Part shown: piece by piece, positions 44,501 to 52,977 of the stretch | Layout of the letters: every line of letters starts with the position of its first letter | Position numbering within the stretch: position 1 is the stretch's first letter | Assembly (NCBI GenBank): GCA_937924855.1 | Contig: CALEYQ010000069.1 | Location: 9,967-73,966, forward strand | Length of the DNA stretch: 64,000 nucleotides | Direction of reading: 5' to 3' | From: an uncultured Bacteroidota bacterium | Lineage (GTDB): Bacteria > Bacteroidota > Bacteroidia > JADZBD01 | The notes under the pieces: generated by a model | The model's input: only the letters and a program-made list of their open reading frames with translations | Databases searched by the model: none | What the model was told of the DNA's origin: nothing | Made by a program: the position numbers and the translations under genes

Positions 44501-45457
44501 TTATTTTGAAGCCCTTGCCGTATAGCAAGCTTCTTCGCTACGGAAAAAATTTATCTTTCCGAATCCGGTTTTCGAAAGCATTGTTTTAAATTCCTCTTCT
44601 GAGTAACGGGCAGCATTCGATGGAGAATACCAATCGTAGTTGGTGGCCACTGAAATCTCAGTCCCCAATTTTTCATTCCAGAAACACTTAACAAAATTCC
44701 AATAAATAAATCTTTGAAGGTCTTGCCTTCCTCCCTTTATTCCCATGATAGGAATATCGGGGAAGTCTATTTCAATATTAAGTTCCGAAAGCACTTTTCC
44801 GAGTTTGGTAAGGGCGGCAGACATTTCCATTTTTTCAGCTTCAGAGTAGCCATGGGTTGCTTTTCGAAAATAATCGTCGAGAAGTTCTCTAGGTAAAGCT
44901 TTTTTTCGATACACATAAACTGCGAGGTCGCCTGATCCATCAATAATCCGGGCAAATTCCCTTAAGGTTTTTTCCGGATCCTCAGTGTGTTGCAACACCT
45001 GATCACAACTGATATAATTAATTGAACCATCTTTAAAGCCTGTTTGGGCCAAATCCCCTCGCACATAATACAAGTTCGGAATATGCTTAAAGTTTTCGGC
45101 AGCCAACAAAGCACCTTCCGAAATATCCATACCTATTACAACAGATTCGGGGGCAAGCTCTGCAAACCAGGCAGCCTTATAACCAAGGCCGGACCCGGCG
45201 TCGAGAATAACACGCTTGGCCCTTAGAAACTTCTTAAGGTTTTCCTCCGTTTCAAAACCATATAATTTCAAATACCAATCCTTTTGAAAATTCCAGGCCA
45301 GGTCCCTTTCGCCGGACTTATTTACCAGGTTCCATTGAAAATTATAGGAATCCCTAACCTGATCCTGGTTTAGCTTGCCTGATTCAAAACCCGGCAAAAC
45401 AAATAAGTTTTTTCCTTTCTTTTCAAAGGCAGAATCGAACAGCTTTTCAATGTTCAT
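44501..45457 (-). CDS. Class I SAM-dependent methyltransferase
   Basis: A 318-residue protein. The catalytic domain starts near residue 80: motif I I-L-D-A-G-S-G-L-G-Y-K (about 86-96), strand-2 G-M-D-I-S-E-G (about 113), and Y-I-S-C-D-Q-V-L-Q-H-T-E-D-P (about 150). An N-terminal extension of about 80 residues (FPGFE...QVRDSYNFQW-type) is shared with a subgroup found in polysaccharide and natural-product loci. The target is unknown. It overlaps the downstream end of the hexapeptide transferase gene by ATGA. Confidence 0.84.
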   Translation of the reverse strand: MNIEKLFDSAFEKKGKNLFVLPGFESGKLNQDQVRDSYNFQWNLVNKSGERDLAWNFQKDWYLKLYGFETEENLKKFLRAKRVILDAGSGLGYKAAWFAELAPESVVIGMDISEGALLAAENFKHIPNLYYVRGDLAQTGFKDGSINYISCDQVLQHTEDPEKTLREFARIIDGSGDLAVYVYRKKALPRELLDDYFRKATHGYSEAEKMEMSAALTKLGKVLSELNIEIDFPDIPIMGIKGGRQDLQRFIYWNFVKCFWNEKLGTEISVATNYDWYSPSNAARYSEEEFKTMLSKTGFGKINFFRSEEACYTARASK

Positions 45458-46017
45458 TTGAAATAATTTAAAGTAACGGACTCTCCCTCAACAACAACGG
45501 TTCCTACCACTTTCGCAGGAATTCCCAGAGCAATGGAATTATCGGGAATATCAGATGTAACTATGGCATTGGCGCCGATTAAACAATGGTTTCCTATTTT
45601 TACACCCTTAGTAATCATGGCGTGAGTGCCAATAAAGCAACAATCGCCGATTTCAATGGCGCCATATTCATATTTTGCTTTCCCACCGCTAAGGGCCCAT
45701 TTAACAGAATCGTGGCTGACAATCTGAACCCCGGAAGAAATGCTACAGAAACTTCCAATCTTTACCCCTCCACTGCCATCGATGGCCGTGTAGGGACCAA
45801 TCCAGGTATTTTCGCCTACCTGGACATCACCCAGAATAGTTGCGGTATTATATACCGTAATGTTCTTTCCTTCTCCAAACAAAAAAGCCCCCCTCTCCTT
45901 CCAGTCCGTTAAATCCTCAACGAATGGATTAACACGAGAGTATTTTTGATAGCTCCTGTTTCTCAGACTTACCTGAGCCTCTTTCAATCGGTCAATAAAT
46001 TCATCAATGTTTTCCAT
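45454..46017 (-). CDS. Hexapeptide-repeat acyltransferase (left-handed beta-helix)
   Basis: A 187-residue protein with repeated [IV]-G-x(4) hexapeptides from about residue 60 to 170 (for example VQVGENTWIGPYTAIDG, IEIGDCCFIGTHAMI, VKIGNHCLIGANAIV) and the closing motif A-L-G-I-P-A-K-V-V-G. These are hallmarks of trimeric acetyltransferases such as WbpD/VioB-like enzymes that acetylate amino sugars using acetyl-CoA. An N-terminal helical region (1-50) precedes the helix. It lies between the unrecognised NAD-binding-type gene and a methyltransferase, in a sugar-modification cassette. Confidence 0.88.
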   Translation of the reverse strand: MENIDEFIDRLKEAQVSLRNRSYQKYSRVNPFVEDLTDWKERGAFLFGEGKNITVYNTATILGDVQVGENTWIGPYTAIDGSGGVKIGSFCSISSGVQIVSHDSVKWALSGGKAKYEYGAIEIGDCCFIGTHAMITKGVKIGNHCLIGANAIVTSDIPDNSIALGIPAKVVGTVVVEGESVTLNYFK

Positions 46018-46028
46018 GGCTGGGAGAA

Positions 46029-47126
46029 TTAATCCCTGTTAAAGTTAAAATTAAAAAAACCCCCCGGAAAATCCTGCCCGATACCATGTTCAACACAGGC
46101 TGCAATGGCTACTTCCGGAGATTTCCCTGATTTACGGGCTTTAGCGGCTATTTCACCCACTTTCAACCCGGCCGCATTTAATATTATGGCTGGTTCCCAC
46201 CCCAAATTCACGGTTTCATAGGTCATGTACCCAAAGGGATTAAATTTCGCAGGATATGTATCTATTCCCACCTTAACCAGCTCTTCCCTGTTCATATTAC
46301 CAGACAGATGAGCCCATTTAACGAAGGGAAATTTTTCTTTGATCCTGGAAAGGTTCAGGAATCCGCCCTGTCCCGCCAGTTTGTCCGGACAACTGTGCTC
46401 CGCAGCAAGAATAGCGTCTACTCTGGGTAAATCCAGAATCTTTTCCCAGTTGGTATATGAGACGCTTTCCTTTCCCGATTTTTCATTGGAAATCCAATCA
46501 AAAGAAATTCCTGTTTTTCTAAAATATCTGGCTATTTCGCGGCCGGTAAGACCACTGCCAAGTAATACAATGTGGTTATTGGCAACCTCGCAACCGGTTT
46601 CAAAAAGTAGCTTTAATGCGAGAGTTCCGGGGTAATCCAGCATTTTTAAAACCGGAGAACTCTCATTAGTTCCAATCACCGGAATTCGCCTTTGCTGAAA
46701 CGCGGAAATATCTATTTCCCCTTGCCGGACTTCCCATGCCTCCCACATAAGACACAAAACGGCCTCATGTTTCATCACCGATGCCACGTTTGCGGAAAAA
46801 GGCCTTAAAAATCCACTGTTTGTAAAAATATCACCACGCTTAATAACCTTATCCTCCAAAGCACCTTTTACGAACTCAACCCGGTCATTGCAATCGGCTT
46901 TTCCAAGGAGCTTTTGAATGAAGTCTCTGTTTTCCTCAAACAACCCGTAGGAAGAATCTCTCCCCACCGCAATCACTTTTGCTCCCGCCATTGCGGCCAT
47001 TACAGGAGTATAGGCATATGCCTTGCTGGCACATTCGGTTATAACCGTAAATCCACCCAAATCAAGCTTCAAACGATTCTGATGATACCGTGCAAGATCA
47101 AGATTTCTAAGTTCCACCAAATTCAC
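46029..47126 (-). CDS. Unrecognised Rossmann-type protein of the polysaccharide cassette
   Basis: A 365-residue soluble protein I cannot assign to a named family. There is a possible first nucleotide-binding region near residues 27-56 (FTVITECASKAYAYTP then AKVIAVGRDS). A clear dinucleotide-binding loop H-I-V-L-L-G-S-G-L-T-G-R-E-I-A lies at 185-199. The tandem arrangement recalls NAD-dependent enzymes such as adenosylhomocysteinase-like or alanine dehydrogenase-like folds, but the catalytic residues of those were not found. The start is GTG at 47126. Its neighbours are FkbM and PhyH enzymes and a hexapeptide acyltransferase, suggesting a role in making or modifying a rare sugar. Confidence 0.7.
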   Translation of the reverse strand: MNLVELRNLDLARYHQNRLKLDLGGFTVITECASKAYAYTPVMAAMAGAKVIAVGRDSSYGLFEENRDFIQKLLGKADCNDRVEFVKGALEDKVIKRGDIFTNSGFLRPFSANVASVMKHEAVLCLMWEAWEVRQGEIDISAFQQRRIPVIGTNESSPVLKMLDYPGTLALKLLFETGCEVANNHIVLLGSGLTGREIARYFRKTGISFDWISNEKSGKESVSYTNWEKILDLPRVDAILAAEHSCPDKLAGQGGFLNLSRIKEKFPFVKWAHLSGNMNREELVKVGIDTYPAKFNPFGYMTYETVNLGWEPAIILNAAGLKVGEIAAKARKSGKSPEVAIAACVEHGIGQDFPGGFFNFNFNRD

Positions 47127-47150
47127 AATGAAATAATTTTGAGAGCCTAA

Positions 47151-48197
47151 TTAAATTCTGGTACTCCTTTTTAAAAACAGATAATTTTTTACGCCCGAAA
47201 CACGTGATAATGTAACCTCATTGATGGCATACTCTTCCTTTAAGTAAAAACCTTTTTGCTGAAGCAATATTTTTATCCCATCAATTTCCCCGATTTCAGA
47301 TTCTATCATACAACTTCGAATGGCTCCGGATTCCAAAACTTTTTCCGCCCCTTTTAAAATCAGACTCTCCGCTCCATCCACATCAATCTTGAGATAATCA
47401 GGCATCGGAAGTTTATAATTGAAAACCATTTCATCAAGGGTTTTGGAAATGACGGCCCGTTCAAATTCAACTTCCGAAGCACTAAGGTCTTCACGGCCCG
47501 AACTTTCCAGAACCTTTCCATGAGATCCCGGAAAAAAATTCTGACAATGAAATTTGGCAATCTCAGATTTATCGGAAAGAGCAATGTTAAAACCGTAAAA
47601 CTTCTTCAATGTATGACGATTTAAATAATAATTATGATCCAATATGGCGAAATTCTGGACATCAGGCTCAAAGCAGACCACGGTAAGCTCCCTGCCAAAT
47701 CCGGCTAAAATTCCATAACAACCGTTTGAAGCCCCAACATCATAAAACACGGAACCGGCTTCAAAGCTTTCAATCCACTCCAGCATACCGGGCTCAATCT
47801 CAAAAATATTCCGTCCAACCTCTTCCAAAAATAAATTGGGCGTAAAAAAATGAATTTTATTTCCCTTATAGTCAATTGAAATTTGATCGCCGGAAGCTGG
47901 ACCTGAAAGAATATCCGCTACAAAAACAGGATTCTTGAATTTATTCTTTAAAAGGATATCTTTCCAGTATGAACTGGTAATTAAAACAGCAACCCCTTCT
48001 GGAATCGATTGGCTTCCCATAACTGGTAATCCTGAAAACGAACCGCTCTTTACATCATCTACAAATGCCTTAATCGAAAGATCAGGTCGCTCCTTGGAAA
48101 TTTTTCCGTAAACATATTGCCCATAACTGCCGGCTCCATATAATACCGCTTGACCTGGAGGTAATTCGGCAATGGACTTAATCGTTTTATAATCCAT
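47151..48197 (-). CDS. FkbM-family methyltransferase with N-terminal Rossmann-like domain
   Basis: A 348-residue two-part protein. Residues 15-95 form a small nucleotide-binding-like domain (V-L-Y-G-A-G-S-Y-G-Q-Y-V, then AFVDD), as seen in several sugar-modifying enzymes. Residues from about 150 are an FkbM-type SAM methyltransferase: Y-D-V-G-A-S-N-G (about 154), C-F-E-P-D (about 178), and the family mark L-K-I-D-V-D-G-A-E (about 270). FkbM enzymes O-methylate sugars or polyketides. The start overlaps PhyH by 11 bases. Confidence 0.88.
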   Translation of the reverse strand: MDYKTIKSIAELPPGQAVLYGAGSYGQYVYGKISKERPDLSIKAFVDDVKSGSFSGLPVMGSQSIPEGVAVLITSSYWKDILLKNKFKNPVFVADILSGPASGDQISIDYKGNKIHFFTPNLFLEEVGRNIFEIEPGMLEWIESFEAGSVFYDVGASNGCYGILAGFGRELTVVCFEPDVQNFAILDHNYYLNRHTLKKFYGFNIALSDKSEIAKFHCQNFFPGSHGKVLESSGREDLSASEVEFERAVISKTLDEMVFNYKLPMPDYLKIDVDGAESLILKGAEKVLESGAIRSCMIESEIGEIDGIKILLQQKGFYLKEEYAINEVTLSRVSGVKNYLFLKRSTRI

Positions 48198-49008
48198 CCA
48201 AATATTTTTTTAACTCCTCCCCCGGATTAAAATCAGGAAATAGCAATTCCTGCCCCGGTTGATATACTATGTAAGGATGAGGATAGGCCCTATTGATAAA
48301 AGTACTTTCATAGGCATCATTATACCTGAAATGCATAGACCACCGGATTTTTCCTGAAACATTATTACCCGACCTATGAACCAAAAGGGAGTGAAAACAA
48401 ACCATATCCCCCTTGCTTACCTCAAGACTTTTCCAGGACTCTTCTTTAATCTTTTCAGAATTTAGCTTACGATACCATTCATCCTTTTCTGAATCAACAA
48501 GACCCCAATGATGTGAACCCGGAATAACTTCCAAAGCGCCCAAATCTTTATCGATATTTATCAGGGGTATCCAGACAACCGTCGAATTAATACTCCCCTG
48601 CATACTACGCCAATCCTGATGGGCAGGAGTTTTAAAATGCCCCTCCTGTTTGGCAATATGGGGGGAATTAAAATACACAATAGGCTTTACACAAATAGTT
48701 GGTTTTTCAAGCCCCAAATCCCTCAGTGCTGAAGTTATAGTTGAATGACCCGAAAAAACAAACAAATCTATTTGGTGCTGACACAATTTTGCTGCACCTA
48801 TAAAACCCGCATAATCAACTCTAAACAATTCATAAAGCGCCTTTTCAAAATCCGATTCTGAATCTCCATCTACCTGTATCTTATTTCTCCGGATTTGCCG
48901 AAGAAAAAAATCCTTGCAATTGCTCCTGATCTGATCCAAAATTTCCTGGGGAAGGAAATTGGGAATCTTCACGAATCCGTTTTTATTATATTCCTCTCTG
49001 ATTTTCAT
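48187..49008 (-). CDS. Phytanoyl-CoA dioxygenase (PhyH) family Fe(II)/2-oxoglutarate oxygenase
   Basis: A 273-residue double-stranded beta-helix oxygenase. The metal triad is visible as H130-x-D132 (in AHQDWRS) and H211 (in VHRSG), with R222 placed to bind 2-oxoglutarate. It also has the typical LGALEVIPGSHHWG segment (156-169). The family hydroxylates small molecules, and here the substrate may be a sugar or acyl group of the polysaccharide. It is encoded 1 base downstream of the deacetylase-like gene and overlaps FkbM by 11 bases. Confidence 0.88.
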   Translation of the reverse strand: MKIREEYNKNGFVKIPNFLPQEILDQIRSNCKDFFLRQIRRNKIQVDGDSESDFEKALYELFRVDYAGFIGAAKLCQHQIDLFVFSGHSTITSALRDLGLEKPTICVKPIVYFNSPHIAKQEGHFKTPAHQDWRSMQGSINSTVVWIPLINIDKDLGALEVIPGSHHWGLVDSEKDEWYRKLNSEKIKEESWKSLEVSKGDMVCFHSLLVHRSGNNVSGKIRWSMHFRYNDAYESTFINRAYPHPYIVYQPGQELLFPDFNPGEELKKYLDGL

Positions 49009-49009
49009 T

Positions 49010-49738
49010 TTAGCTGACTATTTCTGCAAACAAATCCGAAATCCCGGGTTGTGGCGAAACAAATTTACTTAAATCCTCCCCTCCCTTCACCGAGGCTGTT
49101 TTATAGTTAGTGTAAGCCTCCATAGACCCGGAATTCAAAAAAACATGGATGGGATGAAAATTCAACACTTTTAAAAAGGACCCCGGCTTCCTGATCCTCG
49201 CTGCCGTTTCAGAAATTTTTCCTTCATTCAAACGGGAATTAAATAACAATCCATCGTCGGCAAAATACACCGGAGCTTCCACGATTCCATTTAAATGTGC
49301 AATGGGACTAATGGTTTCACAATCCGGCAAGTAATATTGACTCAAGTGAGTTATACCGGCTTCTTTGTATATTCCCAACCATGAGCCGCTATGGGTCATG
49401 GAATGACTCCGCAATACTTCCGCCTGGGGAACAATCTCCTTTAAAGCTGCAATGGTTTCGGAAGGACTTTTTGCCCCTTTTTCCTGCTTTAACAAGGGAT
49501 TGAAATCAGGGTGTAATCCCCATTCTATTTTTTCCTCTTTGTAATTCCTCTTCAACACTTCACTTTCATGGGTTACAAACAAGGTAAATTTTATACCCGA
49601 GACCTTTAACCGCTCAATTACATTTTCAAGAACCGGTTCCGGAGCCCAGTCCACATCCAGACTCAGAATTCTCTTCCCTTCCCAGGTTTCGGGACGAAGA
49701 GGGTCGATTTCTGAAAAATGTATAAATGACTCTTTCAT
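49010..49738 (-). CDS. Polysaccharide-deacetylase-like protein
   Basis: A 242-residue protein without signal peptide. Segments correspond to the NodB/CE4-like barrel: L-S-L-D28-V-D30-W (in place of TFDDG), E-W-G-L-H76-P-D-F, L-R110-S-H112-S-M-T-H116-S, and a late F-H-P-I-H-V-F (about 195). The histidine and aspartate pattern suits a metal-dependent deacetylase or a relative. The absence of a signal peptide implies cytoplasmic action, for example on a nucleotide sugar or lipid-linked sugar. It overlaps the beta-propeller gene by ATGA. Confidence 0.75.
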   Translation of the reverse strand: MKESFIHFSEIDPLRPETWEGKRILSLDVDWAPEPVLENVIERLKVSGIKFTLFVTHESEVLKRNYKEEKIEWGLHPDFNPLLKQEKGAKSPSETIAALKEIVPQAEVLRSHSMTHSGSWLGIYKEAGITHLSQYYLPDCETISPIAHLNGIVEAPVYFADDGLLFNSRLNEGKISETAARIRKPGSFLKVLNFHPIHVFLNSGSMEAYTNYKTASVKGGEDLSKFVSPQPGISDLFAEIVS

Positions 49739-50649
49739 ATATTTCCTATAGCCAATCCTATCCCATCCTTGCCGAAGGAATTTCCATTATACAACATATA
49801 ATACCTGCCATCATATTTTACCACATCCATCTTATCAATAGCCTCGTTGTCCCAACCGGTAGGTGAAACGGGGATTACATCATCACTGATTCGTTTCCAT
49901 TTTAAGCCGTCGGAAGACTCTGAAAATCCACAGCGATATCCCATCCCTCTTTTCTTTAGTGGGAACCAGGCAAGACACTTTTCACCTTCCCTGATAATGG
50001 AAGGCCGGGAAATATTGGTTTCGTCTTTTTCAAGTGCGAAGGCCACCATTCCCTTTCTTTCCCAATTCACCCCATCGGAAGAATGTGCAATTTTTACATC
50101 GTATTCCGATTCGGCCATCCCATCCTTAAACCGGAAGGAAAAACCGGACAAATAATACATGATATACCCCTTTTCAAAAGGCATAACCGTTCCTCCGGAA
50201 ACCATCCAGGGATCGAATTCACTCCGTTGCATTATGGGAGCCGGACTGTATTTCTCAAAGGTAAGGCCACCGTCTTTACTTATAGCCAGACCAATGGCCG
50301 TATAAAACAGGGGTTGTTTCAAGCCGGGGTTCCAACCCAAATAGTACATATAAACATCCCCATTCCCGGCTTTAATAACACTGCATGCCTGAACTCCGTG
50401 GTCATCAAAAAAACCCCAGGGTCCGGGACTAAGGACCGGTTCAATGGAGCGATTTTTTATTTTAAGAGGGTCATTGATATCGAATTCAAAAAAACCAACA
50501 TAGGTGCGATTATCTTTATCACGGGAAGTAAAATAAATCCTGTAATCCGTTCCGCCCAGATGAAAGTATGTGGGCAGGGCCGCATGGCTGTGCTGCCAGA
50601 ACAAGGAGCTGTCAGGCTTAAACAAAATTCCTTTTTTCTCCCAATTCAT
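49735..50649 (-). CDS. Five-bladed beta-propeller protein resembling glycoside hydrolase families 43/32/130
   Basis: A 304-residue protein made of repeated W/Y-rich blades: RIYFTSRDKDNRTYVGFFEF, DVYMYYLGWNPG, KGYIMYYLSGFSF, and the final YDGRYYMLYNGNSFGKDGIGLA. Blade-end motifs of the form S-x-D-G-x-x-W/F (SKDGGLTF, SSDGVNWE, SSDGLKWK) are typical of GH43/GH32/GH130-like propellers. No signal peptide is visible, so a cytoplasmic place is likely. Whether it is an active hydrolase or phosphorylase, or only binds sugar, cannot be judged. It sits 1 base after a methyltransferase gene in the cassette. Confidence 0.75.
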   Translation of the reverse strand: MNWEKKGILFKPDSSLFWQHSHAALPTYFHLGGTDYRIYFTSRDKDNRTYVGFFEFDINDPLKIKNRSIEPVLSPGPWGFFDDHGVQACSVIKAGNGDVYMYYLGWNPGLKQPLFYTAIGLAISKDGGLTFEKYSPAPIMQRSEFDPWMVSGGTVMPFEKGYIMYYLSGFSFRFKDGMAESEYDVKIAHSSDGVNWERKGMVAFALEKDETNISRPSIIREGEKCLAWFPLKKRGMGYRCGFSESSDGLKWKRISDDVIPVSPTGWDNEAIDKMDVVKYDGRYYMLYNGNSFGKDGIGLAIGNI

Positions 50650-50650
50650 C

Positions 50651-51274
50651 TTATTTCCGAACCGTTATAGTCCATTCAAAAAGGGGATAATCGTGCAGTA
50701 AATTCACCTTTCGGGAAAGTCGCTTTTTGCAAAAATCAAAGAAAACAAAAGGATCGGCGTAATACAGGTTTTTCGCTTTAAAATCCACATAGCTCGTAAG
50801 AAGATTGAAGGAAATTCCTTTCCCCGAGTTTTCAAACATTTCAACAAGGGTCCTTTTAATATACTTCTCCCATTTCTTTTTATCCTCCCCGAAGGCAACA
50901 TTAAAAATACCCGAGGTAATAGTATAATCTGCTTTGGTGGTGATTTCAGAGCTGCAAATCAGGCTTACCCGCTTATCGGAAATATATTTCCCCGCGGCCG
51001 CAATCATTTTTTCGCTGATATCATACCCGTAAAACTTTCGAACCTTGAAATCATTCTTAATAAGGTATCGAAACAACTCGCCATACCCGCATCCCAATTC
51101 ATTTATGGTAAAGGGCCGGGAGGGATTATCCACCACCGAAAGCAGCTTTTCAAACCGTAACAATTGGGATTTTTTATCCGGCCAGCCAACGCTTTTCGAG
51201 CTGAGGCCATGGGTCTCCAGATTGGAATCGTACAATTCCTTTATTTTATCAAGCTTACTGTTTTTTGGGGACAT
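50651..51274 (-). CDS. SAM-dependent methyltransferase
   Basis: A 207-residue protein with motif I I-N-E-L-G-C-G-Y-G-E-L (about residue 50), the strand-2 segment F-Y-G-Y-D-I-S-E-K-M, and S-G-I-F-N-V-A-F (about 115) in the post-I position. The closest general type is Methyltransf_23/25. I used the ATG at 51274 (MSPKNSKLDK). The frame has 18 more codons upstream that overlap the NeuD-like gene and look unlike a methyltransferase start. Even so it overlaps that gene by 20 bases. Confidence 0.8.
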   Translation of the reverse strand: MSPKNSKLDKIKELYDSNLETHGLSSKSVGWPDKKSQLLRFEKLLSVVDNPSRPFTINELGCGYGELFRYLIKNDFKVRKFYGYDISEKMIAAAGKYISDKRVSLICSSEITTKADYTITSGIFNVAFGEDKKKWEKYIKRTLVEMFENSGKGISFNLLTSYVDFKAKNLYYADPFVFFDFCKKRLSRKVNLLHDYPLFEWTITVRK

Positions 51275-51908
51275 ATTCAGTGGCTTTTTGGCCGATAAAT
51301 GTAAGACCATCGGAAGTGTCTTTAACAATCAGGCAGCCGGCTCCCAGGGTATTGAACTTCCCTATTTTAACACCGTCTCTCAGCGTGGAATTTACCCCCA
51401 GAAATGAGTTTGCCCCAATCCGGCAATGCCCCGAAATAACCACATGAGATGAGACAAAGCAGTTTTCCTCAATTACCGAGTGGTGACCGATATGATTTCC
51501 ACTCCACAGGATGCAGTTGTCACCGATTTCAACGAAAGGCTGGATGGTATTGTCTTCAAAAATAAAACAGTTTTTACCAATGCTTTTCGCGTAGTTGGTA
51601 GCCCTGCTACTAATGTAGGTAAGCAAATGATAACCTTTTTTCTCCGCCAGATCAAAAAACTTCCTACGGGTTTGATTCTGGTTGTTATATCCAATGGCGA
51701 TATGCATATCGCAAACTGAAGGAGGATAATTCTTTTCCAATTCTTCAAACGCAACAAAAGGTTTACCATAAATTTCAGGCTGGGAAACGAATTCCCGTGT
51801 ACTGGTAAAAGCAACTACTTCATATTCGCTATCGGCCTCAAGCAGGAAAGCCATCACTTCGGCCTGACCCGAGGATCCGAAAATTACGGCCTTTTTACTT
51901 TTCTTCAT
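51255..51908 (-). CDS. NeuD/PglD-like sugar O- or N-acyltransferase
   Basis: A 217-residue protein. An N-terminal Rossmann-like domain (A-V-I-F-G-S-S-G-Q-A-E-V, residues 7-18) is followed by a left-handed beta-helix of hexapeptides (about 115-195: CFIFEDNTIQPFVEIGDNC, SVIEENCFVSSHVVISGHC, RIGANSFLGVNSTL). This is the architecture of the NeuD (sialic acid O-acetyltransferase) and PglD (N-acetyltransferase) families, which acetylate nucleotide sugars. The FemAB-like gene overlaps by 14 bases upstream. The acceptor may be the amino sugar made by the DegT enzyme. Confidence 0.88.
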   Translation of the reverse strand: MKKSKKAVIFGSSGQAEVMAFLLEADSEYEVVAFTSTREFVSQPEIYGKPFVAFEELEKNYPPSVCDMHIAIGYNNQNQTRRKFFDLAEKKGYHLLTYISSRATNYAKSIGKNCFIFEDNTIQPFVEIGDNCILWSGNHIGHHSVIEENCFVSSHVVISGHCRIGANSFLGVNSTLRDGVKIGKFNTLGAGCLIVKDTSDGLTFIGQKATEYVPKKQ

Positions 51909-52977
51909 GCGACTGGGTTAAGGCTGAAAAGGGCAAAACATAAAAATGAGGATATGCATCACCCAGTTCCGTTGCCGTTAAATTTAGCAAGGATTTATCA
52001 TAAATCCGGCAATAATATTCATACGGAAAATCCTGAGCTCCCCATTTCTTTTTGAAGTCATATACCCCCGTTTGGGTTTTCCAGGTTCCTCCCCAGTTCC
52101 AGAAAGTAAAGCCTGACTTTACACCCTCCTTCATAGCTTCGAAAATCAAAAGGGATGAGGGTTGCAGATTTCTGTACTCATGGAGGGTAGCCGGCGTGAA
52201 ATACTCAATGGTTTGATTAAAATAAAAAAGTAATAAAGCAGCGATAGGTTTTCCTTCTGTCTCGGCAACCCAAACACCATACATTTCCCTGGGTATAAGC
52301 TTGCTGACGGATTCAAAAAAACGATAATCTTTTGCCTTCCCTCCAATCGATTCAATATTCTCTTTATGCACCCGGAATAAAAATTCCATATCGGCCTCAT
52401 CGTGGGATTTTCTGACTTTAATCCCGGCTTTCAAAGCTCTCCGGATATTCCGGGGTCGTGGATCATCAAAAAGCGAAACCAAAGCTTCATCATTTGAAAT
52501 TTCCACGGGAAGAGGAGTTATCTGCCCGATCCTCTCATCCTTGAAATCAAATTTTAAATTCCCCGAAAACCAGTCTGATACTTCGGGATAAAAGGGATGC
52601 GTTACGAAATTTGAAGCCACGCAACCTTCCTTTTCAATCCAGGCAATTACTTCTTCCGTCAACCGGCTGATGATTTCTTCAACCATATACCCGGCAGTAT
52701 TATTTTTATCGAAAATCACGGAACCATTACTCCCGTAATAGGGCAAAGAATTGGCCACCTTTCCGTATTTTCCCATTGAAACAGCCAATGGAAAAGCCCC
52801 CAAAATATTCCCCTTCTCATCTTTCAGGAAAAAACATATAGTTTGGCAACCGGCATATTGCTCCAACAGATTACGATAAGGCTCAGAATAATATAACCAG
52901 GCTTTGTTCAGGCCACTAAAGAAAGAAACTTCTTCCGCAGCAAAAGGTCCTTTTCTTAAAAAAACTTCAAGGCTCAT
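51895..52977 (-). CDS. FemAB/GNAT-like acyltransferase
   Basis: A 360-residue protein with two GNAT-like halves. The second half is most recognisable: K-A-G-I-K-V-R-K-S-H-D, then WVAETEGKPIAALLLFYFNQ and the segment EYRNLQPSSLLIFEAMKEG with F-W-N-W-G-G-T (about residue 310). This is the FemAB-related family that transfers amino acids or acyl groups, frequently found in exopolysaccharide loci. The donor (aminoacyl-tRNA or acyl-CoA) is unknown. It overlaps asnB copy 4 by 4 bases and the NeuD-like gene by 14 bases. Confidence 0.8.
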   Translation of the reverse strand: MSLEVFLRKGPFAAEEVSFFSGLNKAWLYYSEPYRNLLEQYAGCQTICFFLKDEKGNILGAFPLAVSMGKYGKVANSLPYYGSNGSVIFDKNNTAGYMVEEIISRLTEEVIAWIEKEGCVASNFVTHPFYPEVSDWFSGNLKFDFKDERIGQITPLPVEISNDEALVSLFDDPRPRNIRRALKAGIKVRKSHDEADMEFLFRVHKENIESIGGKAKDYRFFESVSKLIPREMYGVWVAETEGKPIAALLLFYFNQTIEYFTPATLHEYRNLQPSSLLIFEAMKEGVKSGFTFWNWGGTWKTQTGVYDFKKKWGAQDFPYEYYCRIYDKSLLNLTATELGDAYPHFYVLPFSALTQSHEEK

